Below, piece after piece: positions 8,007 through 18,004 of a stretch of DNA of 64,000 nucleotides. Position 1 is the first letter of the stretch. Every line of letters begins with the position of its first letter. The stretch is taken from the NCBI RefSeq assembly GCF_000935045.1, contig NZ_JYKS01000005.1:1-64000 (forward strand), written 5' to 3'. Under the pieces are notes generated by a model that made no database searches, was not told the DNA's origin, and was given only the letters and a program-made list of their open reading frames with translations. The position numbers and the translations under genes are program-made. Source of the stretch: Pseudomonas sp. 10-1B. GTDB taxonomy: Bacteria; Pseudomonadota; Gammaproteobacteria; Pseudomonadales; Pseudomonadaceae.

Positions 8007-10154
8007 CTACAGCCGCAACCCGTCGAGCGCCGCCGCCAGCGCCCGTTCGAACAACAGCCCGTCATCCAGCACCCGCACTTCGCCCCGGTGCAGTGCCTGG
8101 GCCAGGCTTGCACTGCTCCACTCGCACACTTTCATGCCGGTGCGGTTGGCGAACACCAACCTGTCGCTGCTGTCGATGCGCGCCACCAGTTTGCAGCGCA
8201 GGGGGCCTTCTTCATCGCGCACCTCGATCCAGGTGCCTATACGCATGCGCTGCACCTGCCGCAGCAACGCAGCCTGGCCGTCGGCAAAATGCCGTGGCGC
8301 ACAGGCGGGTTCTTCGGCAATCGCCAGCACGATGTCCTCGCCCACCAGCACTTCGTCGAGGGGCTGATCCGCGCCGTCGGGCTGCGACGCGCCAGCGGCA
8401 CAGGCGCGCAGGTGCAACCGCTCCAGTTGCAGGAAGAATTCGCGGGTTGCCAGCGAATCCAGGGCCACGCTGGCCAGGCCATCGCGTAGCGCCTTGAGCA
8501 GGCCCGGCACCTGCTGCAGCAAGGCCTGCGGCTCGTGCGGCGGGGTGATGCTGGCCAGCAGCAGGTCCAGGGTCTGCACCGCATCCCGCCACGCCTGGGA
8601 GGCCTCACCCTGCTTCAACCAGGCCAGTAGCAGCACTTGGCTCCAGGCCTGCACCAGCATCTGCACCACCACCAAGGGCAATACCCGGCCGCGCAGGCGC
8701 TGGTTGAGCAACTGTTGTACCTGCTGCCTGGCCTGCAGGGCCCGGGCACGCCCTTCTTCGGCGTCGCGGGTACGTTGCTCGAGCAGTTCGTTGCGCCGCC
8801 GCTCGTCCTGGCCGAAGGCAAGGAAATCGTCGAGCAGTTCGGCAAACAGCCCGACATCTTCGGCAAAATCATCGAGCAGGCGCTGGACGATACGCTCCAC
8901 CCGCAGGTGCAGGTTGTCGCGCAGGCCTTCGCCGCCGCACTCCCAGCCAATGGCCGCGCCAGCGATCTCGTTGAGCAGCCGGCGCGCCGGGTGGCTGGCC
9001 CTGCTGAACAGCCCCCTGTCCAGCAGGGCCACCTTGAGCAGGGGGATATGCAGGCGTGCGAGTAGCGCACGCAGGCTGGCCGGCAGGTTGTCGTCGTCAT
9101 GGATGAAGGCGAACAGCAGGCCAACCAGGTTGATCATGTCTTCATCGGCCACGGCGATGCGCCGACGCGTGCCGCTGCGCACGCTGACACGCAACAGCAG
9201 TTGTTCGAGCTGCTGGTCGAGTTCGAAATCGTCGGCCTCGTGGGTGGCAGGCACGTAGTGCTGCAAATGCGACAGCAGGCGCAACAGGTCGGCGGTGCTG
9301 ATCGGCTGGGCAGCAGCCACCGCCTGCAACCGTGGTGCGAACTGCCCGCGCAGCGGTGCCAGCAGCGTTTGCACCGAGGCAAAGAACGCCTGCCCTGCCG
9401 CGTCTGCGCCCACCTCTTGCCCTGGGTTTGCCGGCCCTCGGCGTACGCTCATGCGCCGGTCTTCGGCGCGCCGACGCGGTGCCGGTTGCAGCTCTGGCAG
9501 CACACCGGCGGCAGCCAGCAACTGGTTGGCTTCGCCGTAAATCACGTCGATATCGCGCAGCACATAACGCTCGAACAGCTTGAGCAGGATCAGTTTGACC
9601 CGCAGGCCAACCCCCAGGTTGCAGCCGGCGTCGAGGAAGTACCCGCATAACGCGGCGGGCCCCAGCGGGTTGTGCTGTTCATGCAGGGGGCGGTCAAGCA
9701 GCGCCTGCAAGCGCAGGCCCAGTTGCTGCAACGCGAGGCCGTCGCGTGACAGCACCCGCGCGACCATGCCGTCGATGGCCGCGGCCCGCTCCAATTGTGC
9801 CTTGCTGCGCAGCTTGCCCGGCTCGACCAGGTGCGCCAGCAGGTCTACCTGGCCAATGCGGGCGAAGGTGTCATAGAAGATATCGAGAAAACCACGCTCG
9901 ATGCTTTTGCGCTTCAGGCGCAGGTCGCGCATGGCCTCGAAGTACAGGTGCTGGTCACAGCGGTCGAAGGCCTTGTCGGCCATTTCGAACAGGGTATCGT
10001 CGGCGTTGGCGAACAAGTCCTGCAGGCCTTGCCGCAACTGCAATGCGGCCTTGTCGCGCACCTGCAGGAGCAGCACCGGAAGGCAAGGCAGAGGCGTACG
10101 TCCACCTCGGTCGATGGCTGCCGCCAGGGGCACCACCTTGCCTTCTTTTTGCAT
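8007..10154 (-). CDS. DUF1631 family protein
   Basis: A 715-residue, mostly helical cytoplasmic protein of unknown function. It matches the DUF1631 gene that lies between ampD and nadC in other pseudomonads (PA4523 position in P. aeruginosa). The N-terminal half carries conserved FEMADKAFDRCDQHLYFEAM-type segments. The C-terminal 80 residues form a small beta-rich module ending LVFANRTGMKV, which recalls PilZ-like folds, though no RxxxR motif is evident. Such proteins are sometimes labelled thymidine phosphorylase, but no phosphorylase signature was seen. The ATG at 10154 has AAGGAG 6 bp upstream. Confidence 0.85.
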   Translation of the reverse strand: MQKEGKVVPLAAAIDRGGRTPLPCLPVLLLQVRDKAALQLRQGLQDLFANADDTLFEMADKAFDRCDQHLYFEAMRDLRLKRKSIERGFLDIFYDTFARIGQVDLLAHLVEPGKLRSKAQLERAAAIDGMVARVLSRDGLALQQLGLRLQALLDRPLHEQHNPLGPAALCGYFLDAGCNLGVGLRVKLILLKLFERYVLRDIDVIYGEANQLLAAAGVLPELQPAPRRRAEDRRMSVRRGPANPGQEVGADAAGQAFFASVQTLLAPLRGQFAPRLQAVAAAQPISTADLLRLLSHLQHYVPATHEADDFELDQQLEQLLLRVSVRSGTRRRIAVADEDMINLVGLLFAFIHDDDNLPASLRALLARLHIPLLKVALLDRGLFSRASHPARRLLNEIAGAAIGWECGGEGLRDNLHLRVERIVQRLLDDFAEDVGLFAELLDDFLAFGQDERRRNELLEQRTRDAEEGRARALQARQQVQQLLNQRLRGRVLPLVVVQMLVQAWSQVLLLAWLKQGEASQAWRDAVQTLDLLLASITPPHEPQALLQQVPGLLKALRDGLASVALDSLATREFFLQLERLHLRACAAGASQPDGADQPLDEVLVGEDIVLAIAEEPACAPRHFADGQAALLRQVQRMRIGTWIEVRDEEGPLRCKLVARIDSSDRLVFANRTGMKVCEWSSASLAQALHRGEVRVLDDGLLFERALAAALDGLRL

Positions 10155-10340
10155 CCTGGACTCCTTGCAGGGTGTCTCGCCCGACGGGGCTGTAGATCGT
10201 CAAAGCTATGACGCCAAATACTGGTCGCTATTATCGATAAAAATGCGCACAGCTGCCAGCGCCATGTCGCTGGTTGGCAAATGACCCTGATTTGCCGGAA
10301 TTGCTCGTTCGTGCCGACCAAAGGTCGTTGCCAAGGCGGC

Positions 10341-10368
10341 TGTACACACCGGCCCCCTGCCCTATAAT
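10341..10368 (+). promoter_or_regulatory. Probable sigma-70 promoter of nadC
   Basis: TGTACA (10341-10346) and a perfect TATAAT (10363-10368) are separated by 16 bp and lie 29 bp before the nadC start. This is the only clear promoter-like pair in the gap between the DUF1631 gene and nadC. Confidence 0.6.
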
Positions 10369-10381
10369 CGCGGGCATCTAG

Positions 10382-11245
<864 letters not shown>

Positions 11246-11260
11246 GCTGATTGCAGGCAC

Positions 11261-11477
11261 AAGAAACCGGCCATTTGGCCCAATGCCAGTCAGTTAAGCC
11301 TTAGTGGCAGCCATTGGGGCTGCTGTGCAGCCCATCGCCGGCAAGCCAGCTCCCACAGGTACCGCGCAGATCTCAAGCTTTGCGCAGTCCGTGTGGGAGC
11401 TGGCTTGCCGGCGATGGGCCGCACAGCGGCCCCAAATGGCTTAACTGACTGGCATTAGCCATTTGGCCGGTTTCTTA
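11261..11477. terminator. Bidirectional terminator of nadC/trxB, split by an insertion
   Basis: Left half AAGAAACCGGCCATTTGGCC (11261-11280) and right half GCCATTTGGCCGGTTTCTTA (11458-11477) share the 11-bp direct repeat GCCATTTGGCC. Joining them through one copy of the repeat rebuilds an ideal hairpin, AAACCGGCC-ATTT-GGCCGGTTT with an A-run and a T-run. The pieces are now 177 bp apart, with the mobile element between them. The two stem halves could still pair around it. Confidence 0.75.
11281..11457. mobile_element. IS4-ended miniature element carrying a REPIN, copy 1
   Basis: A 177-bp non-coding element with 19-bp terminal inverted repeats (AATGCCAGTCAGTTAAGCC and its complement). An inward-facing pair of REP units (CCAGCTCCCACAGG / TGTGGGAGCTGG) fills the inside. 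The ends resemble those of IS4 (TAATGCCGATCAGTTAAG). The 11-bp flanking duplication GCCATTTGGCC (11270-11280 and 11458-11468) also fits IS4, which duplicates 11-13 bp. There is no transposase, so a full-length relative would have to act in trans. Confidence 0.8.
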
Positions 11478-11507
11478 TTAAGCGGCGCTTTGCGCCCCTT
11501 TCGCGAA

Positions 11508-12536
<1,029 letters not shown>

Positions 12537-12800
12537 TTAAAAAGGACCCACGCAGCACTTGGGGAAGGCTACAACGCGCAGGCCCACAAAGCGGAAAGTT
12601 GAGCGCACTGTAGCGAGGTCGCAAAGATTAAGGAAATATCCTTCGACAATCCACCTCATAGGCATCGTCTATTCAGCGATTTCATCGATAGCCAACGCCT
12701 GCTGCTTTTGTTACAGCCGGTTTCCCGGCCAGTACCCGCCTTTCGTCGGCGCGGCAAACTCGGTAAGGTCAGCGGGTTTTCTTCTCTGCGGAGTGTTCCG

Positions 12801-13529
12801 ATGCAAGCCCCTGTCCTCTCCGGCCCCCAGTACCTGCGCGAAGGCCTGAAACTGGTGCTGAGCCCCAACCTGCGGTTGTTCGTGCTGCTGCCGCTGGCGG
12901 TCAACCTGCTGTTGTTCGGCGGCCTGATCTACTTCGCCGGTCACCAGTTCAGCCTGTGGGTGGATGCCTTGATGCCGACCTTGCCGAGTTGGCTGAGCTT
13001 TCTTACCTACATTCTCTGGCCGCTGTTCGTCGCCTTGGTGGTGTTGATGGTGTTCTTCACCTTCACCCTGGTCGCCAACGTCATTGCCGCGCCGTTCAAT
13101 GGCTTTCTGGCGGAGAAGGTCGAGGTGGTGGTGCGTGGCGAAGACAACTTCCCGGCATTCAGTTGGGGTGAGCTGATGGCCATGGTGCCACGTACCTTCG
13201 GCCGCGAAATGCGCAAACTGGGCTACTTCCTGCCACGGGCCATCGCCCTGTTCATCCTGTCGCTGATCCCGGTGGTGAACGTGGTGGCCGCGCCGCTGTG
13301 GCTGATTTTCGGGGTGTGGATGATGGCGATCCAGTACATCGACTACCCGGCGGACAACAACAAGATGAGCTGGCAGGACATGCTCGCCTGGCTGCGCGCC
13401 AAGCGCTGGCAGTCGCTGGGCTTTGGTGGCATCACCTACCTGGCGCTGATGATTCCGCTGGTGAACGTGCTGATGATGCCGGCTGCGGTGGCTGGGGCCA
13501 CGCTGTTTTGGGTGCGGGAGCGGAGCTGA
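12801..13529 (+). CDS. cysZ: Sulfate transporter CysZ
   Basis: A 242-residue inner-membrane protein of the CysZ/EI24 family, a sulfate uptake protein feeding cysteine synthesis. Four main hydrophobic segments are visible: [60 protein letters not shown] and a C-terminal [20 protein letters not shown]. The start [12 protein letters not shown] has GCGGAG upstream, and the usual 'GxxYL..G..L...P.LR.FV..P' opening follows. It is divergent from trxB and followed by a REPIN. Confidence 0.9.
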   Translation: MQAPVLSGPQYLREGLKLVLSPNLRLFVLLPLAVNLLLFGGLIYFAGHQFSLWVDALMPTLPSWLSFLTYILWPLFVALVVLMVFFTFTLVANVIAAPFNGFLAEKVEVVVRGEDNFPAFSWGELMAMVPRTFGREMRKLGYFLPRAIALFILSLIPVVNVVAAPLWLIFGVWMMAIQYIDYPADNNKMSWQDMLAWLRAKRWQSLGFGGITYLALMIPLVNVLMMPAAVAGATLFWVRERS

Positions 13530-13570
13530 TCCCCGGGTCATGTGCGATTGGCATGACTTGCACGCCCCCC

Positions 13571-13687
13571 TGTGGGAGCGGCCTTGTGTCGCGATAGGGC
13601 CGCAAAGCGGCCCCAGCAATCTGTGCATTGGCGCTGAAATCCTGGGGCCGCTCTGCGGCCCTATCGCGACACAAGGCCGCTCCCACA
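13571..13687. repeat. REPIN
   Basis: Two inward-facing REP units of the GTGGGAGCGGCCTTGTGTCGCGA class with long complementary arms (including GATAGGGCCGCAAAGCGGCCCC and its complement), separated by about 30 bp. It is between the convergent cysZ and PAS-chemotransducer genes and may also act as a transcription stop. Confidence 0.9.
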
Positions 13688-13715
13688 AAAAAGCAGAGCG
13701 TGCCTAGCCTGGGTT

Positions 13716-15032
13716 TCACTGCCCCAACCGGCTGGAAAACTGCCCCACCACATCCACCACCCGCTGCGCTCCGTCCTGGATCTCGACAATCACGCTGCCC
13801 GTCTCGTCGGCCAGCGCCAGCCCTTGCTCGGCCTGGCGCTTGCTGGTGTCGATGATCGCCACCGCCGCCTGCGCCAGTTGCTCGTTCTGCTGCACCACCC
13901 GGGCAATTTCCTCGGTGGCGGTGCTGGTGCGCGAGGCCAGCTGGCGCACTTCATCGGCTACCACGGCAAAGCCGCGCCCCTGCTCGCCGGCGCGGGCGGC
14001 TTCGATGGCGGCGTTAAGGGCCAGCAGGTTGGTCTGCCCGGCAATATCGCTGATGGTCTTGATGATCGAGCCAATCACCCGCGACTGGGTGTCCAGCGCC
14101 TGGATGCCCTCGGCCGCCTCCTGCATCGAGGCTTCCAGCCCGCGCATCACGCTGACGGTCTGGGTAACCACGTCGGTGGCCTTGCGGGCGCTGGCATCCG
14201 TGCCCAGCGAGGTGTTGAAGGCGACGTCCGCCGCCTCGGCCACCGCCTGTTCCTGGTTGACCTGTTCGGTGATCACGGTGGCGAACTTGACCACCTTGTA
14301 CAGCACGTCGTGAGCATCGAAGATCGGGTTGTACGAGGCCTCCAGCCAGACTACCCGGCCATGGGCATCGATACGCTTGAAGCGGTCGGCAACGTATTCG
14401 CCACGGCGCAGCTTGTCCCAAAAGGCCTGGTAGGCTGCCGAGTTGGCTTCCTCCGGCTCGCAGAAAATACGGTGATGCTTGCCCCGAATCTGTTCCAGGC
14501 GGTAACCGACAGTGGCCAGAAAACGCTCGTTGGCGGTGAGGACGATGCCGTCGAGATCGAATTCGATCACGGCGGTGGAACGCATCAGCGCGTTGATCAG
14601 GCTTTCGTGCTCACGGGAGGTCTCGATGGTGCGGGTGAGGTCGCTGGAGTGCAGGGTGAAGTACTTGATGCGCCCCTCGCTGTTCTTGACCGGCTGCAGG
14701 ATCGAGCGCAGCCAGGCCTCCTTGCCATTGCCACGCAGCAGGCGGAAGGCGCCGTTCAGGTGTTCACCACGGCTGATCGCGCCTTTCATGCGCTGGTAGA
14801 AATCCAGCGACTTCACATGGGCGGGGACGATGTCCTCGATGTTGCGTCCAAGCAATTGTTCGGCACGGTAGAGCATCTCGCTCTCGAAGTTGCCGTTGAC
14901 CATCTCGATGCGTCCCTGAGGGTCGAGCTGCAGTACCAGCATCTCGCTGTCGAGACTGCTCTTGACCTGTTCGATGGACATCAGGTCTTCGCGCAGTTGC
15001 CGGACTTCTTGCTTGAGTTTGTTGTTGAACAT
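13716..15032 (-). CDS. Soluble PAS-PAS methyl-accepting chemotaxis transducer (BdlA-like architecture)
   Basis: A 438-residue cytoplasmic protein with no membrane helices. A short coiled start is followed by PAS1 (about 25-125, with [20 protein letters not shown]) and PAS2 (about 145-245, with [21 protein letters not shown]). The signalling domain has the tip [20 protein letters not shown] and [17 protein letters not shown]. This order matches BdlA of P. aeruginosa (biofilm dispersion) and related Aer-like transducers. PAS cofactor residues cannot be assigned. The ATG at 15032 has GGAGAG 6 bp upstream. It is divergent from the glycosyltransferase. Confidence 0.88.
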   Translation of the reverse strand: MFNNKLKQEVRQLREDLMSIEQVKSSLDSEMLVLQLDPQGRIEMVNGNFESEMLYRAEQLLGRNIEDIVPAHVKSLDFYQRMKGAISRGEHLNGAFRLLRGNGKEAWLRSILQPVKNSEGRIKYFTLHSSDLTRTIETSREHESLINALMRSTAVIEFDLDGIVLTANERFLATVGYRLEQIRGKHHRIFCEPEEANSAAYQAFWDKLRRGEYVADRFKRIDAHGRVVWLEASYNPIFDAHDVLYKVVKFATVITEQVNQEQAVAEAADVAFNTSLGTDASARKATDVVTQTVSVMRGLEASMQEAAEGIQALDTQSRVIGSIIKTISDIAGQTNLLALNAAIEAARAGEQGRGFAVVADEVRQLASRTSTATEEIARVVQQNEQLAQAAVAIIDTSKRQAEQGLALADETGSVIVEIQDGAQRVVDVVGQFSSRLGQ

Positions 15033-15210
15033 CACCGCTCTCCTGGAGCGCATCAGGTAGTCGAATGCATCTTCATCGGCTGCCGGTGCGCCCTTCTTGA
15101 GTGCCGTGAAAGGAAATATTCACAAAGCCAAAAACGTCGACGGCCAGGCGTCATCTGTACGTCACACGACAGTCACATTGGCGCAACCCAGTAGGCGGAA
15201 ACTTTTTGTC

Positions 15211-16407
15211 ATGAATACACCCGCCCTACGCATTACCCTGGTCAGCGAAACCTTCCCGCCCGAAATCAACGGTGTGGCCAATACCCTTGGCCGCCTTGGC
15301 GAAGGGTTACGTCAACGCGGCCATGCCATCGAGGTCGTCCGCCCACGCCAGGCCGGTGAAGGGCCAGTGCATGACGACCCGAACCTGATGCTGTGCCGCG
15401 GCTGGGCATTGCCTGGCTATCCGGGTTTGCAATGGGGCGAGGTGTCGATGCACAAGTTGTTGCGCCACTGGCGCCGACAGCGCCCGGATGTGCTGTACAT
15501 TGCCACCGAGGGCCCCCTCGGGCTCAGTGCGCTGCGCGCGGCAAGACGCCTGGGGGTAGCGGTGGTCAGTGGCTTCCATACCAACTTCCCGCAGTATTCC
15601 GGCCAGTACGGCCTGGGCCTGCTGGCGCGCCTGCTCACCCACTACCTGCGCTGGTTCCATCGGCGCACGGCAATTACCCTGGTGCCCAGCCTCAGCCAGC
15701 GCCTGGAGCTTGAACGCCGTGGTTTCGAGCGCCTGGAACTGCTGGCCCGCGGGGTAGATGCCTGCCTGTTCAACCCGGCCCGGCGCTGCCAGGCATTGCG
15801 CGAGAGCTGGGGGCTTGGCCCGGCCGACATCGCCGTGCTCCATGTCGGACGGTTGGCGGTGGAAAAGAACCTTGGCTTGCTGCATCCATGCTTCGAGGCA
15901 TTGCAGAAGACTTATCCACACCAGCGCCTGCGCCTGATCGTGGTGGGTGACGGCCCGCAGCGCGCGGTCCTCGAACAACAGGTAGCCGATGCCGTGTTCT
16001 GCGGCACCCAGCGGGGCGAGGCACTGGCCGAACACTATGCCAGCGGTGATCTGTTCCTGTTCCCGAGCCTGACCGAAACCTTTGGCAATGTGGTGCTCGA
16101 AGCCATGGCCTCGGGGTTGGCGGTGGTCGCTTATGACGAAGCGGCCGCCGCGCAGCATATTCGCCATGGCCACAGCGGTGCGCTGGCCATGCCGGGGGAC
16201 CAGGCGGCGTTCATCGATTCGGCCTGCTGGTTGCTGGAAGAGGAGGAAACCTTGCGTCGGGTGCGGTTGAATGCCCGCCAGCATGCCAGCCGCCAGGGCT
16301 GGCCGGCGATTGTCGAGCAGTTCGAGGGGTATCTGCATGCAGCCCGCAGCCAGGCTGCGGCCTCACCAGCAGACGCTGGCACCATCGCCCTAAAGACTCG
16401 AAGCTGA
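15211..16407 (+). CDS. GT4-family glycosyltransferase
   Basis: A 398-residue GT-B fold enzyme. The N-terminal half opens with ITLVSETFPPEINGVANTLG (acceptor domain). The C-terminal half has VGRLAVEKNLGLL, LIVVGDGPQR and the EX7E motif in LTETFGNVVLEAMASG, which binds the nucleotide sugar. This is the profile of GT4 mannosyl/glucosyltransferases that modify lipids or glycans (MgtA/SqdX-like). The acceptor is unknown. The ATG at 15211 starts directly before the conserved segment. No sugar-synthesis genes are adjacent, so it appears to be a stand-alone lipid- or envelope-modifying gene. Confidence 0.85.
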   Translation: MNTPALRITLVSETFPPEINGVANTLGRLGEGLRQRGHAIEVVRPRQAGEGPVHDDPNLMLCRGWALPGYPGLQWGEVSMHKLLRHWRRQRPDVLYIATEGPLGLSALRAARRLGVAVVSGFHTNFPQYSGQYGLGLLARLLTHYLRWFHRRTAITLVPSLSQRLELERRGFERLELLARGVDACLFNPARRCQALRESWGLGPADIAVLHVGRLAVEKNLGLLHPCFEALQKTYPHQRLRLIVVGDGPQRAVLEQQVADAVFCGTQRGEALAEHYASGDLFLFPSLTETFGNVVLEAMASGLAVVAYDEAAAAQHIRHGHSGALAMPGDQAAFIDSACWLLEEEETLRRVRLNARQHASRQGWPAIVEQFEGYLHAARSQAAASPADAGTIALKTRS

Positions 16408-16421
16408 AGGCTAGGCAATCC

Positions 16422-16538
16422 CTGTGGGAGCGGCCTTGTGTCGCGATAGGGCTGCAAAGCAGCCCCCTCGAAAGTTGCAGCGACGCTGATATCCGGGGGC
16501 CGCTATGCGGCCCATCGCGACACAAGGCCGCTCCCACG
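16422..16538. repeat. REPIN
   Basis: An inward-facing REP pair of the GTGGGAGCGGCCTTGTGTCGCGA class, the same class as at 13571-13687, between the convergent glycosyltransferase and glutathione peroxidase genes. Confidence 0.9.
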
Positions 16539-16558
16539 GAGGGGCCGCGCAAGAAGCT

Positions 16559-17041
16559 TCAGGCTAGCGCCTTCTCGATAGCCTGCACCACCGCCGGGTC
16601 GTCCGGCGCCGTGCGCGGCGAGAAGCGCGCCAGCACCCGCCCGTCCTTACCCACCAGAAACTTCTCGAAGTTCCAGGTGATGTCACCCGGGAACTCGGCG
16701 CCCTCGCCCGCAAGCAGGCGATACAGCGAGTGGCGCTGCGGCCCGTTGACTTCCAGCTTGGCCCCCAGCGGGAAACTCACCCCGTAGTTGAGACTGCAGA
16801 ATTCCTGGATTTCCTTTTCGCTGCCTGGCTCCTGGCCGGCAAACTGGTTGCATGGCAGGCCAAGCACATTGAAGCCCTTGCCCTTGTATACCTGGTAGAG
16901 GTTCTCCAGGGCCTTGTATTGCGGCGTGAGACCACACTTGGAGGCTACGTTGACCACCAGCACCACTTGGCCCTTGAACGGTGCGAGGGGCAGATCCCCG
17001 CCGTTCAGCGCGTCCAATTTCAGGTCGTGAAATGCACTCAT
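16559..17041 (-). CDS. Glutathione peroxidase family protein
   Basis: A 160-residue thiol peroxidase that detoxifies hydroperoxides. In bacteria these usually work with thioredoxin rather than glutathione. The peroxidatic Cys36 lies in NVASKCGLTPQY, the catalytic Gln in GLPCNQFAGQEPG and the Trp/Asn pair in TWNFEKFLV. No selenocysteine codon is present. It follows slyD on the same strand, with a hairpin terminator between, so it probably has its own promoter. The slyD-gpx order is also found in P. aeruginosa. Confidence 0.94.
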   Translation of the reverse strand: MSAFHDLKLDALNGGDLPLAPFKGQVVLVVNVASKCGLTPQYKALENLYQVYKGKGFNVLGLPCNQFAGQEPGSEKEIQEFCSLNYGVSFPLGAKLEVNGPQRHSLYRLLAGEGAEFPGDITWNFEKFLVGKDGRVLARFSPRTAPDDPAVVQAIEKALA

Positions 17042-17094
17042 GATGAAATCCCCTCTCCGGTTCCCGATTGCCGCGCAGACGAATTCCGCCCACT

Positions 17095-17158
17095 AAAAAG
17101 GCGCTCGTCCAAACCGTCCACCTCCCGTAGGAAGGCAAATCGGCTTGCCCGAGCGCCT
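17095..17158 (-). terminator. Probable terminator of slyD
   Basis: On the minus strand AGGCGCTCG (from 17158) pairs with CGAGCGCCT (ending about 17099) followed by TTTTT. The 40-nt loop holds smaller hairpins (GGCAA/TTGCC and CCT/AGG). The uridine run after the strong stem fits an intrinsic terminator ending slyD transcripts upstream of the peroxidase gene. Confidence 0.6.
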
Positions 17159-17186
17159 GGCGACTTTCTGAGCTTAGCGCAGAAAA

Positions 17187-17672
17187 TCAGTGGTGATGGC
17201 CACCTTCACCGTGGATGTGACGGTGAGCGATTTCTTCGTCGCTGGCGTCACGCACGTTGACCACCTTGACCTGGAAGGTCAGGCGCTGGCCGGCCAGCGG
17301 GTGGTTGCCGTCAACGGTGACGTCGTCGCCGTCGATGTCGCGGATGGTGACGATCTGCATCTGCCCGTCCGGTGCCGAAGCGTGGAACTGCATGCCGACT
17401 TCCAGCTCGTCGACGCCTTCGAACAGGCTGCGGTTCAGGGTGCTGACCAGTTCGGCCAGATATTCGCCGTAGGCCTCTTCCGGCTCGATGGAAACGTTCA
17501 GCTCGTCACCGGCCTGCTTGCCTTCCAGGGCTTTTTCCAGGCCCGGGATGATGTTGCCGGCACCGTGCAGGTAGACCAGCGGCGCGCCACCGGCGGAGCT
17601 GTCGATGGTCTCCCCGGCGTCGTTGGTCAGGGTATAGTCGATGGAGACAGCCTTGTTGGCGGCGATCAGCAT
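17187..17672 (-). CDS. slyD: FKBP-type peptidyl-prolyl isomerase SlyD
   Basis: A 161-residue cytosolic prolyl isomerase and chaperone. The FKBP core (VSIDYTLTNDAGETIDSS, LVYLHGAGNIIPGLEKAL, PEEAYGEY) surrounds an insert-in-flap chaperone domain (about 70-130). The short His-rich tail HRHIHGEGGHHH would bind Ni/Zn, as in metallochaperone SlyD. The start at MLIAANKAVSIDY (17672) is set by homology. The open frame upstream runs into the divergent DUF3565 gene, whose ATG candidate overlaps this start codon by two bases. Confidence 0.95.
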   Translation of the reverse strand: MLIAANKAVSIDYTLTNDAGETIDSSAGGAPLVYLHGAGNIIPGLEKALEGKQAGDELNVSIEPEEAYGEYLAELVSTLNRSLFEGVDELEVGMQFHASAPDGQMQIVTIRDIDGDDVTVDGNHPLAGQRLTFQVKVVNVRDASDEEIAHRHIHGEGGHHH

Positions 17673-17973
17673 GGGGCAAGACCTTTTGCAAAAGTATGTA
17701 GAGCGGACAAGTGTAACCAAGCCATCGCCCGATTGCGAACGCACTACGGACGAGCAACGGCCCATCAGTCGGATCACCGGCTTCCACCAGGACGAAGAAG
17801 GCCACTGGGTGGCCGAACTGTCCTGCGGCCACACTCAGCACCTGCGCCACCAACCGCCGTGGCAGGCACGCCCCTGGGTGCTCGACCCGGAACAACGCGC
17901 ACAACGCATCGGCCAGCCTTTCGCTTGCGGCTGGTGCGCACAAGGGGCCGATAGCGCTACCCTTGGCCGTTGA
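17671..17973 (+). CDS. DUF3565 domain protein (small putative zinc protein)
   Basis: A protein of up to 100 residues. The recognisable part is the last 65 residues, with RITGFHQDEEGHWVAELSCG, a CGHTQHLRH motif and a C-terminal FACGWCAQG. Together the Cys/His set suggests one metal site. The start is uncertain: the ATG at 17671 overlaps the divergent slyD start, and a TTG at 17686 would also work. Known DUF3565 proteins are about 70-90 residues. It ends 31 bp before pta, so it could be co-transcribed with it. Function unknown. Confidence 0.7.
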   Translation: MGQDLLQKYVERTSVTKPSPDCERTTDEQRPISRITGFHQDEEGHWVAELSCGHTQHLRHQPPWQARPWVLDPEQRAQRIGQPFACGWCAQGADSATLGR

Positions 17974-18004
17974 TTTTTTGCACCGCTTATTTCGAGAAGC
18001 ACGC

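Noticed and set aside
12711-13688. 325-codon frame opposite cysZ, and similar long antisense frames at 13824-15194, 15307-16338, 28505-29929 and 31973-33856
   Set aside because: They have low-complexity His/Gln/Arg-rich or Gly-rich translations with no motifs, lying exactly over well-identified genes on the other strand.
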